A stretch of 64,000 nucleotides of DNA. Source: Atherinomorus stipes (Eukaryota; Chordata; Actinopteri; Atheriniformes; Atherinidae). Shown here in pieces: positions 23,579 to 33,405 of the stretch (position 1 is the first letter of the stretch; each line of letters opens with the position of its first letter). Location: assembly GCA_023101725.1 (NCBI GenBank), contig JALJCO010013434.1, forward strand, positions 496,001 through 560,000, read 5' to 3'. The position numbers were made by a program, and so were the translations under genes. Under the pieces are notes generated by a model. It was not told the DNA's origin and did not search any database. It saw only the letters and a program-made list of their open reading frames with translations.

Positions 23579-24349
23579 GACCTGACCTTGGTAACTATTG
23601 ATGAGAGGATGGAACTCTTTATTCACAACCTCATCGAGCTGTCATACCGACGCAGAGAGAAGAGCAAACCAACCACAGGGTGCAGACATTGGTGCACACC
23701 CACATCTACTGTAGAGAGGTAAGTAAAAAGAGAAATGCATGGACATGACCTGCCTTCATGTCCAGTTACATAGACTGCAGATAGCAGTTAGGGCAAGCAG
23801 CCTAGCAGGGCAGTACTTGTAGCTCACCCTGGTTGTCCTTTGGTTTCAGCCCCCATCTGATTTACTCCTATAGATTAGCTGCCACTGGAGGTGATGCAAT
23901 CTGTCACAGCCCACTGGCTGACACTGAAGACATAAAGGAAAACACACATGTGACTCATTGTATACTCAATGATTTAAAAGCAAAAAAGGTCATTTTATTG
24001 TGTTGAACTCTGTCTTTTCCTCTACTTGTTGATCTGTGCCCTGACAACACACAATTTGATTATGATATACTCTGGTATTGCCCTCACAGGTCTAACACAC
24101 AGTCTACTCATTCTCACCGTTTCTCAGAAAGTGATACATTTCTTTAGACTGCCTTGGGTTGTCTGCACTGTGTAGCTATGACGCTAATGGCCATGCTTAA
24201 CGCTTCCCCAGACAACCTATGAACTCAAATGAGTCTGTTTTTTAGAAGAGCAACCTGAATTTACAGTCAAGCTTCTCCACCCTGTTCTAATATATATGAG
24301 AGTTTTTTTTTTCTCCTGCAGAGGCTTATATGAGCGCCTATGCCAGTAA
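23579..24349 (+). CDS. Possible 3'-terminal two exons of an unidentified gene
   Basis: A 140-bp open segment (23,579-23,718) lies between a CTCACAG acceptor and a GTAAGT donor. A second segment (24,322-24,349) follows a T-rich tract and CCTGCAG acceptor and ends in TAA. The first exon ends in phase 2 and the second supplies one base, so the frame continues. The tail would read DLTLVTIDERMELFIHNLIE...YRRREKSK...TVERGLYERLCQ. The first part looks amphipathic-helical with a basic patch (YRRREKSK). I recognise no family. AATAAA signals lie downstream at 24,875 and near 24,947. No convincing upstream exons were found apart from a possible ATG exon at 15,042-15,100. It could be a lineage-specific protein gene, a spliced non-coding RNA or chance. 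Confidence 0.3.
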
Positions 24350-25364
24350 ATCTTACACTACTTCAGACCTCTGAGCAGGAACAACAAACAGTCGGCTGAA
24401 GGGAGGACAGAGACGCTGGCTGATCAATAGAAACAGTATTTGCTTCCATTGTTTTTCCTCCTCTCAGCAGAATCTTCCTTCTTATAAAGAATCTGCTCCC
24501 TGCAATTAGAGTGGGCTAGCTGATGGTGTCTTGGGTGGACATCGGATTCGATTTTTTTTAAAAAGCTGAGAGGCAGTGTGGTTGGAGAGGTGGTAATGGA
24601 ACTGAAATAATAAGAAACTGGCTAATGGATGCTGGATTCATAAGAATGGAAGAGTACAAAAAGGATATTCTGACTGCTCAGTGATGGTAAAAGGTAGCAC
24701 TCTTCCATTTTAAAGAATTTATGGGACATTATAGATATCTAGTCTTTACCAGGCCTCAAAATAAGGTTAATACAGTCACATATGAACAACCTTTATATAT
24801 TGAACAATTATTTCAGCAAAATGCAGAAGAAGCATGTGGAAAATTTCTAAGAATACCTTTACTGCTCTCTCAGAAATAAAGACGGCGATTAGTAGCCGGG
24901 GCTGCGGATCAGTGCCTTTGATTGAATAATCATCAGCAGGTGTGACCAATAAAACGAGATGTTTTGGCAGTTTGCTGCTTTGGAGCATTCAAGTGTTATG
25001 CCAAAGAGGAAAGACATCAACTGTGATCTTGGTAGTCAATGCTGCTTATCAATCTAGGAAGGGTTATAAGGCCATTTTTTCTTTTAAGTTAAACCTCCTG
25101 CCACAAAAATGATCATTCACAAGGGGAAAATTTTTCCACTCGTGAATGTTGTCCATCTTTCTTGAGGGAACATACCTGTAAGAGGATCCCAGGATTAGAC
25201 TGTAATATTCAGAGAAACTGAAAAAAAAAAGAAAAAAAAAAAAAAACCCTAAAAAGTACATCTCAGACTCTCCAGGCCTCAGTGCTAAATGCTAAAGTTA
25301 ATTTAATGAAAGAATAACTGTTTAGAAGGGCTGTTTCGGCCGTCGTCTGCGTCGGTTACGTACA
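24350..25364. other. Non-coding stretch
   Basis: No gene recognised. It would contain the 3' UTR of the candidate frame ending at 24,349, with AATAAA at 24,875-24,880. An A-rich tract lies at 25,220-25,246. Confidence 0.4.
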
Positions 25365-26476
25365 TAAAGGCCCATTCATACCCTACGGTAAATACGGATA
25401 CGGACACTTTCATCCGTATCCGGAGGTCATTTCATCCGTCAGTATGTCCATTGTGAGAGAGCTCACGAATCAAGTAGTGTCTATCTGAGGCTTGCAAGAC
25501 AGAGGTGTGTGTAAAGTGAGCGTGTCATCGAGTGACTTCACTGCATGACACGCCCACCAGACCTATGAGAGCACAGTAAAATCTTACCCTACCTCTGACC
25601 CTTCCCCGAAAACCAAACAAGACCCACCCACTATGCAACACACCCACAATAGGACACGCCCCTGGGTTGCAAGCCGCAGATAGATACACTTGTACGAATT
25701 CGGAGTGCTCCGGACAAAACAGAGCAATACCACCAGAAACTGTGGCGGCGGTATAGAGTCAGAGTTTACAGTTTACCCATTCGTGAAAATCAAAGAAGAA
25801 GAGAAGGAAGCAGGCATTTAAAAATGTCAAAAGTTTAAATTACTTTGACCACTTTTAAGTGGTTGGACATGCCACTGCTGCATACACTTATCTTTTTCCC
25901 GCCTTTTCTGAAGTAGACACAGCAAAACTACCTCCTCTACTGACGGCATGTTCGCGATGGTCGATGGTGGTAAATTTTCATGAAACACTGCTTCTTAGAG
26001 GCTGTACGGAGCAATATTCCGTACGGAACAACGCTGAAACTGGATGGAGATATGTAGGCCAGTAACGAAGACAACATTTTGTATGGACGAGCCAAGTTCT
26101 AGGCTCGTCCGTACAAACCAGAAGCATTTCCAGAGAGGACGAACAGGAACCGGAAAAATAACAACACAAAAACAGCCGGGGTCATTAGCACAGTAAAAGC
26201 AACCTGAGAAAGAAGACGCCACACAAACGGAGAGAATCTGTAGACATGGATGGAGCTTTTGATGAGATGCTGTGCGAGTGTGCCTGATAATACATGCATA
26301 TACAACATCACATCGCCAGGGCACAGGGACAGGCAGCACTGCCGCCTAGCGGACAAAATGATTTATGAGCAATGGGAACGCAGAAGACGCATGGAAGTAT
26401 AAAGGCAGCCATGCAGGGCGACACATGAAGCAGACGTCGCCATTTATGTACATAAGGGAGCATGAATGGGCCTTAA
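25365..26476. mobile_element. CpG-rich DNA transposon relic with short TIRs
   Basis: The left end TAAAGGCCCATTCATA is matched by the reverse complement of the right end, TTAAGGCCCATTCATG. The interior is much richer in CG dinucleotides than its flanks. It contains repeated GTACGGA/TCCGTAC-type words and a hairpin with arms 26,078-26,093 and 26,102-26,117 (15/16 paired). No transposase is recognisable. It fits a non-autonomous DNA element of unknown superfamily. Confidence 0.5.
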
Positions 26477-27923
26477 AGCTGGACTGAAACTGACACATGC
26501 AACGAGTCAATGAGCTCGTTCGGATTGATTGCGTCTGTCTGCCATCTGACTTCATGGTCAGACGAGAGCTGCGTGAGTCGTTAGGGATGGACCATGAAAG
26601 CAGCGCATCTCAGCCGGACAAGTTTGCCAACACGAAGACTGCAAGGATGGAAAATCTCGCGACATTTGCCTTTATTTAGCTCAAAGTTACTAAACTTTGT
26701 GCAGATCTGAACAAGTCTAATTTCAGAGTATCGAAACAGCATGTTGTTGATGCTGTTTACATGAACTTGTACTGTACTGTAGTAGAAACGTCTGCAGACA
26801 GAATATTATTTACCTGTTCAGGTGCAACATAGAGGACAGCAATCTGGGAAATGTCCAACCTCAAATATACAAAACTTTAATGCTTTGCCTTGTCAGGAAT
26901 TTAAAACAAATAAAAGAAATGAAAACTTTTTCCTTTTTTTAGATGGAGGTAGAAATAAATATTACTACAACCTCCCCATAAATAGTGTCCTAGTTAATTC
27001 CCAGTTACTTCACATTTACACTGTGTCTTCTCACTTCTTTTTTAAATCTTTATTCCTTCTTATTGTCAAATATGTTGAGGGTCTGAAAGGCACCTTTAAA
27101 TCCAGTGTATTATTATTATTATTATTATTATTATTAAGGGTTTGGGTGCTCATAGATAACATGAGGGGGAGTACAAAGGGAGCATGTGGAAAGGTATGGA
27201 TACACACCAGTAAGTCCAACAAATCCAAATTTTGAAGAGGATTTGTGAAGGTTTTGGCATAACCTACAGTTAAGCTCTACATTTAAATCTGAGTGGACAC
27301 GTTTGTGTGGCAGCGGTCAGAAATCAGCCTGTCCAGGTTTTGTGAATGTCAGCCTAATTGCAATATGAAATACCAAGGCTGTTTGAATTAATTTTGCAGC
27401 CACTTAAATTGATTTATTACTGGGTGCATCACATGGAAGTCCTGTCCAAAAATCAGAGTTTGTGCCAGTGAGAGGTTAAACCAATCAGTTGGACGGCTCC
27501 TGCGATGTTTTATGATCATGTGGTACGGTCACGTTTTCCGGTGCAGTGCAGGTGCATTCTGAAGTCGTACAAAGTTTCAAACCGGCACGCAACACTCCAG
27601 GACCACAATCCCTCACTTCCAGCCGGGTTGCGCAGCAGATAGCCAAAGTCTAACGAGCCTAATAATCCCAATCACAGCAACAAAAGTACAAATAATAAAT
27701 AAAGGTTGCAATAATTCAGTCTTGACCTCAAACTGATTGAAATGCTGTGATGGGCCCTAAACAGAGCTGTGCATAAACAACTGCTGCAAACTTTACAAAA
27801 AAACGTTGTGTTTTAATTCAGCCATGTACCAAAACTGTTGTTTCTCATTTTCAGTTTATTTGATTTAATATTAAGTTTCATGCAGAATTCTTTTAGTGTG
27901 TGTATAAACATGTGTATATATGA

Positions 27924-27925
<2 letters not shown>
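26477..27925. other. Non-coding stretch with a TTA microsatellite
   Basis: A (TTA)n run lies at about 27,108-27,136. Otherwise AT-rich DNA with no supported gene. Confidence 0.45.

Positions 27926-28019
<94 letters not shown>
27926..28019. repeat. (CA)n(TA)n compound microsatellite
   Basis: About 16 CA units are followed by about 30 TA units. The TA array resumes at 28,421 after the inserted MITE. Confidence 0.95.
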
Positions 28020-28022
<3 letters not shown>

Positions 28023-28417
28023 GGCTGTCAAAAAATTAATCCTAAATTAATCCTATTGTCAAACAAGAGATGTCCTTTTTAATTACTACTGCTATATGCA
28101 GAAAATACATTAACTTTTGTTTTACAACTTAAAGGCTAAAACCAAGCTACACATCCGGGAGTAGTCCAGGACTCAGACCTGAATTTCAGCTTCACATTAG
28201 GACAGTTGTGAAGTCATCGTGTGAGGACGTATCAGCAACATTCTGGACTAAACTGCAGCTGTCTGAAGGACTATAGGGAGACATGTAAGGACAGGGTTTC
28301 AGTAGTTTAGTCTACTAAAGATAAATGTAGAATTTCTAGTAAGACACCTTTAACCCTTGATGTGTTCTAGAAGTGAAAAAAGCAATGTAATTAATCAGGA
28401 TTAATTTTTTGACAGCC

Positions 28418-28420
<3 letters not shown>
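28020..28420. mobile_element. hAT-like MITE, copy 1 (401 bp)
   Basis: Terminal inverted repeats are TAGGGCTGTCAAAAAATTAA and its complement. The 8-bp flanks are identical, atatatat (28,012-28,019 and 28,421-28,428), but inside a TA array this is weak on its own. The interior is homologous over its full length to the copy at 40,680-41,082 in reverse orientation. No coding capacity. Confidence 0.78.
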
Positions 28421-28483
<63 letters not shown>

Positions 28484-28537
28484 TAGATAGATGATAGATA
28501 TAGGGTCTGAAAGGCATATATGTGTGTGTATATATAC

Positions 28538-28614
<77 letters not shown>

Positions 28615-28624
28615 CACACACATA
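28421..28624. repeat. (AT)n / (CA)n microsatellite cluster
   Basis: AT array to about 28,482, a short GATA tract, CA array near 28,538-28,550, a second TA array at 28,555-28,606 and a CA tract at 28,610-28,622. Confidence 0.93.
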
Positions 28625-30420
28625 CAGGTACTACCCAAAAAATTAGGATATCCTGAAAAAAGTTCATGTATTTCTGTAATTCAACTTAAAAAGTCCAATT
28701 TACATATTGTTTAGACAAATAATATGTGAATCGATATATTTTATATATATAATCTTTTGTTTGTTTAGATGTTGCTGATTAGGCCTTTTAGCTTTAGAAA
28801 ACCTTAAATTCTATAACTCAAAAAATTTGAATTCTGTGAAAAGCTCCAGTATTGTAGGCTCAGAGTGTTAGATTCTAATCAGGTAAGTAATCCAAAACAC
28901 CTCCATAAGTGCCCTGAGCCTTTAAAAAAGTCCCTGTCTTGGTTTGGAAGAATTCACAATCATGGGGAAGACTGCTGATCTGACAGTTGTGCAGAAAACC
29001 ATCACTGACTCCCTGCACAAGATGGAAAGACACAAAAAGTGATAGCAAAGAAACTGGGTGTTCTCTGAGTGCTGTCTCAAAGCACATTAATGGACAGTTA
29101 AGTGGAAGGAAGAGGTGTGGAAGAAAATAGTGTAAAAGCCATAGGGCTGACAGCAGCCTGGAGAATATGGGCCATTCAAAAGTGTGGAGGAATTCATAAG
29201 GAATGGACCTCTCAGCTTCATTAAAGTTGTACTTCCATGGTCATTTCATTAATATTTCTGTGTTCTCCATTATTATTGAATGCATTCTGCATCGTTTCTG
29301 TTAAAAAAAAACCTTCTGGTATCTTTGTATCCAGCTGTATTTGTATACTAGAAGAGAGGCTTGTGGTCCAACGGCAGGCTTTTCCGGGTCCTTCTCATGA
29401 ATTTCCGTCTGATTGGCTGGCTCCCATCGGTGTTTGAAGGAAGCTCCGCCCTCCGCTCTTATTTTGTTACAGACAGGAAATAGAGCCGACAAACAAGTTT
29501 GTTCCGCCATGCTAACAAACAGTTAGCTAATTAGCTTCTCAACTCCGAAGCTACAGTCGTGCCGTCTTCACTTCTAGTGTGTAGTGGAGGGTTACCTGCC
29601 TTCCAATGGACAGATAGAAACCCCACGTGGGATACGCTATTTGCAATGTGACGTAGAAGTGCAAGGCTGTTCCTGATTCACTCTTTTCTTCGTATTGTTT
29701 CTCTGATGAGAAAGAACAGCCGACTGGGGGGAACGCAACGTTAGCAAGTCAGCATGTGTAAGTAAACAAGGGGAAACCCTCCGTATTTCAGAAGGAGCAA
29801 TTTAAACGGGTTTTCAGTGGAAGGAGGCCTTTAAGTCCAGCATAAACGCAGCCGTCTACCATGACGTTTTGGAGCACTTCATGCTTGCTTCAGCAGACCA
29901 GCTGTATGAGGATGCAGACTCCATCCTCCAGCAAGACTTGGCACCTGCCCACATTGCCAAAAGTACAAAATCTTGGTTCAACAACCATGCCTGATTGGCC
30001 CGCAAACCCAACTGACCTGAACCCCATCGAAAACATGTGGGACATTGTCAAGAGAAAGGTGAAGAGGTGGAAGAGACCAAACAATAAAGAAGAGCTCAAG
30101 GCTGTGATTGAAGCATGCTGGTCTTCCATAACACCTGAGATATGCCAGAGGCTGGTTGCATCCATGCCACGCCTGGTTAACGCAGTCATTCAAGCAAAAG
30201 GGGCCCAAACCAAGTACTAAGTACAGATGCAAGATTTTACTTTAGGAGGCCCGACTTTTTTCGTATTTAAAGTCCTTTTTAAATTGATTTAATGCAATAT
30301 TCTAATTTTTTGAGTTTTAGAATTTGAGGTTTTCTTAAATTTTGATTTTTGATTTAATGCTAATAAATGGTGGTTTTGGGTTTGTATTGTGATTTATTAG
30401 TGCAGGAAAACAAAGAAAGA
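28625..30420 (+). mobile_element. Degenerate Tc1-like transposon with a nested insertion
   Basis: The left part (28,625-29,220) follows the usual Tc1-like element: an AATTAGGATATCCTGAAAAA end, then AATCATGGGGAAGACTGCTG and later blocks of the DNA-binding region. The right part (29,830-30,220) encodes the C-terminal transposase with HDVLEHFMLA, SILQQDLAPAH and, after a frameshift near 29,990, DWPANPTDLNPIENMWDIVK, which carries the third catalytic acidic residue (the E of NPIEN). It ends QAKGAQTKY. The central transposase is missing and about 600 bp of unrelated sequence (roughly 29,222-29,822) sits in its place. The frameshift, deletion and insertion make it inactive. Confidence 0.8.
29222..29822. 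mobile_element. Sequence nested inside the Tc1-like element
   Basis: The block begins TTAAAGTTGTACTTCCATGG and ends with the complement of TTAAAGGCCTCCTTCCACTG, giving short similar inverted ends starting with TTAA. Its GC-richer centre lacks Tc1 similarity. A non-autonomous DNA element is the simplest reading; family unknown and limits approximate. Confidence 0.35.
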
Positions 30421-31712
30421 GGAGTTGATGTATGATCCGGTGATTATGCCAACAAACCTTTGCATCATTTTGGAGATATCAGAAAAATGTCTGATTCAAT
30501 CATTCTATTGGTTTATCACTTCCTTGTAAAGATCATTTTAAACCCTAAACCTTTTACTCCAATCAAGTAGATTTGCATCTAAGTAGAAATTTCAGTTGCC
30601 CAGATTGGGGATTGAACAGAGCAAAGACTATTTTACAATCTCTGAACCAAAAAGCACGTACTGGTTAATGACCTCAGATGCCCTGTTAGTGCCCACGCTG
30701 AGTGTTATTCAGCCTGAGAGAGAATTTATCAGCACTAGTGCATGCGGCCACACAAAGCAGTGTCTGCACATCCATTCTCTAAGTCATCTTCCTACATTTA
30801 TGCTGTAATGTTGGCCCTGGGAGGTTCAGCACGTCCACTTCAGTCTGCTGGTATTCGTGTGCATGTTAAGGCAAGACGGGGGCGGGTTTCAGAACAATAC
30901 CGGCACAACTGACCTGCCAGAAATTTGAAGGCTGCTTCATTTACAAAGCTAAACAAGTCTTATCTGTCTGTCACATTGTATCCCTGCCCACACAGTCTTG
31001 TCTTTTTGCCTATCCCTTTCATATAAGCTGAAATGGATTTCATAACACATGTCCAAAGTTTAATATCACTGTTTGATCTCAGGGGTTTGGAGCAATATAT
31101 GAAAATGAGATAAGGATATATTGACCGCTAACTTTCATTGGAAGACAGCTCCTCGATATTAGATCCCAAACACTGTTAAAGTAGCAATAACAAGGCCAAC
31201 ATTATGAAAAGATGAAAAAGATAACCTTTCAAAGAGAAATGCAATTTTAATGTGTGGCAATATACCCAAACAAAGGTGTCAGAGATCTATTATTGAACTG
31301 TCCTAACCTCGTGTAACCAGCGAAATTCATTATTTCCTTTCTCAGCAACACTGTGGACATTTTGCCTTTAGGGACACAAACATGTATGGTTTCACATTAT
31401 TAGAGTGGGATTTGTTGGGAAACAGATTCCATGTTTTAAAAATGGCAGTTTCACTATCAGTCAGAAATTGCGCTTCAATGTCCAAACATTAAACTGATAA
31501 CATCATTTATCAGTTTGATGTCAAGAGTGTTTCTCTACAAAAAAATAGCATCACTTATAGATGTTCACAATGACACTACTTTTCCCTCAGTCCTGCTGAG
31601 GTGAAACAAATTATAGGCTACAGCTAGATGCTAATATTTTGTTACTAAATATTGCTTTGAAATTTTAGTGACCTTTAACAAAAATAAAATGAAACTTTGT
31701 GAGTATAAGCAG
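30421..31712. other. Non-coding stretch, nothing recognised
   Basis: AT-rich DNA without supported exons or named repeats. Confidence 0.45.
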
Positions 31713-32609
31713 GGGTGCAGCACCAAATTTTGGGCCCTGTACACTCTCAAGGTCAGCGGGCCCCTCTATATGCCAATGCACAATGCACATGACCAAAACA
31801 AAGAAAAAGGGGGGATTTGAATAAATAAGCATAAATAGGGTTTTAAGCTACAATCAGATTATAATGATACATTTGGCTTACTTGCGCTCAAATACCTAAA
31901 ACATCTCAAAGGTTGCAAACAAGTTAATTAAAATTCAAACATAAAGTAAACAGATATGCTTTCAAACAATAGATGCTTAGACTAGCCTAATTATTTGCTA
32001 TAACACACAGTATGAATTATGGTCAGCAAGTTGCAGAGGCAAAAAATGTTTTGAGCCATTTTTCAGCCAGATGGAGCAGTTAGTGGAATAGTTAGTCGTT
32101 CATCTACGTTTTCACCTACATAAATTGATAAGATCTTATCAATTTCAGTTCCCTTATCGATTTGGTTCTTTATCGATTCCCCTCATCGCCCAGTTTTCTG
32201 TAAGGGAACAAGTATACAACACTGATATTACAGTGTCAAAAAAAATAATATCCCAAAAAGAGTCAGCTAAGTTTAAAATCTTTGGCAATTTCAAACAAAT
32301 GGTGAAAAGAAAAAAGATTCAGATTAATAATATCCTCTGAAACAGATGTAGATGCCTAAAAAAAAGATGGGAAATGGAGAATTTGCTTGAATAATTAAGG
32401 GTAGAAATATAAATGCTGGCCTGACTGACAAGGTCAGTTTAATTGTAAAAAAAAATAGTCAGAGTGCGGCTCTGTCCAAGGTGTGTTTATGAAATCTTTC
32501 AATAGTAGACGCCCCTGCGACTGCAGCTACAAGACGGAGTTGTTGATGGTTTTCTCTCTCTCCCTTGCGAACCAACATGCCAACTTAACGGGCCGGAAGG
32601 GGAACTTAC

Positions 32610-32748
32610 CCTTAAATACTTGAACAATCTCACTGTATGTTTGCTCATCTTTAATCTCACTGAGATTAAGCCTTATCTCAGCCTCATCTTCAGAGGAACC
32701 GCCAGGACTCGCCACTGCTGCTCCTGCTGCGCCAGCGCCAGTTTGTTT
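32610..32748 (-). other. Exon-like segment, possibly transposon-derived
   Basis: On the minus strand a TTTCAG acceptor (32,749-32,754) precedes 139 open bases ending at a strong GTAAGT donor (32,609). The peptide starts KQTGAGAAGAAVASPGG and continues SSEDEAEIRLNLSEIKDEQ and TYSEIVQVFK, an acidic, helix-prone composition. About 900 bp to the left, near 31,713, the text GGGGTGCAGCACCAAATTTTGGGCC resembles ends of hAT-type elements in fish. The exon may therefore be the start of a decayed transposase-related gene. I do not recognise the domain. Confidence 0.25.
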
Positions 32749-33235
32749 CTGAAACTGGTCAATGTTGACAAATTACGTTAGCTGGCCAACAGCTGTCTTT
32801 TTAGGCTACTTACAGCTACAAGCAGCCTGGTTGGCAACTAGCTGAGACAGACTCAACATGAGCATACACATGTAGCAGCTGTCTGGAGTGGACTACGTTA
32901 ACTTTAATTGGACTTTGCATAACAAGCAAACTCGGTTCACCTTTGGGGAAGAAAACCGTCAACAGCTGCCTCCCCTCATTCTGTCTCTTTTCCCCCTCCC
33001 TCTCTTCTTGTGATACTCTGATTTATGCTCCAGGTCATACAAAGGTGGGCTCACTGACGTTGCTCATGTTGCTATCAGGTGGCCTAAACCATTTCCAAAC
33101 TCGTGAAAATTGTTCTGTGGCCAGAGGAGGGAGCTGTAAATCTAGCAGGTTGGTCTTGTGCATGTGCATTATTCAAAAACTCGCTAACAGTCTCTGCTTT
33201 CTGAAATGTCGAAGCATTCTATAATGCCTTTAAGT

Positions 33236-33405
33236 TGCAGGGATCCCAAACTCCAGTCCTCCAGGGCCAGTATCCTGCAGGTTTTAGATGCTTCTCCTTC
33301 AACACAGGAGATTCAAATTAAATGGATCCAACAGCTTTTTGTCAAGTTTGACACAATGACCCATTAATTAGCGGCAGCCAGGTTTAAAGAAGTCCAGGGC
33401 CGTTT
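33236..33405. repeat. Interspersed repeat of a common fish type
   Basis: The text CCAAACTCCAGTCCTCCAGGGCC, then CCTGCAGGTTTTAGATG and AACACAGGAGATTCAAATTAA, follows a short repeat I recall from many teleost genomes (family name not certain). Limits are approximate. Confidence 0.4.

Noticed and set aside
28336..28667. Long open frames in three phases made of Tyr-Ile repeats
   Set aside because: These are translations of TA/CA microsatellites on both strands, not genes.
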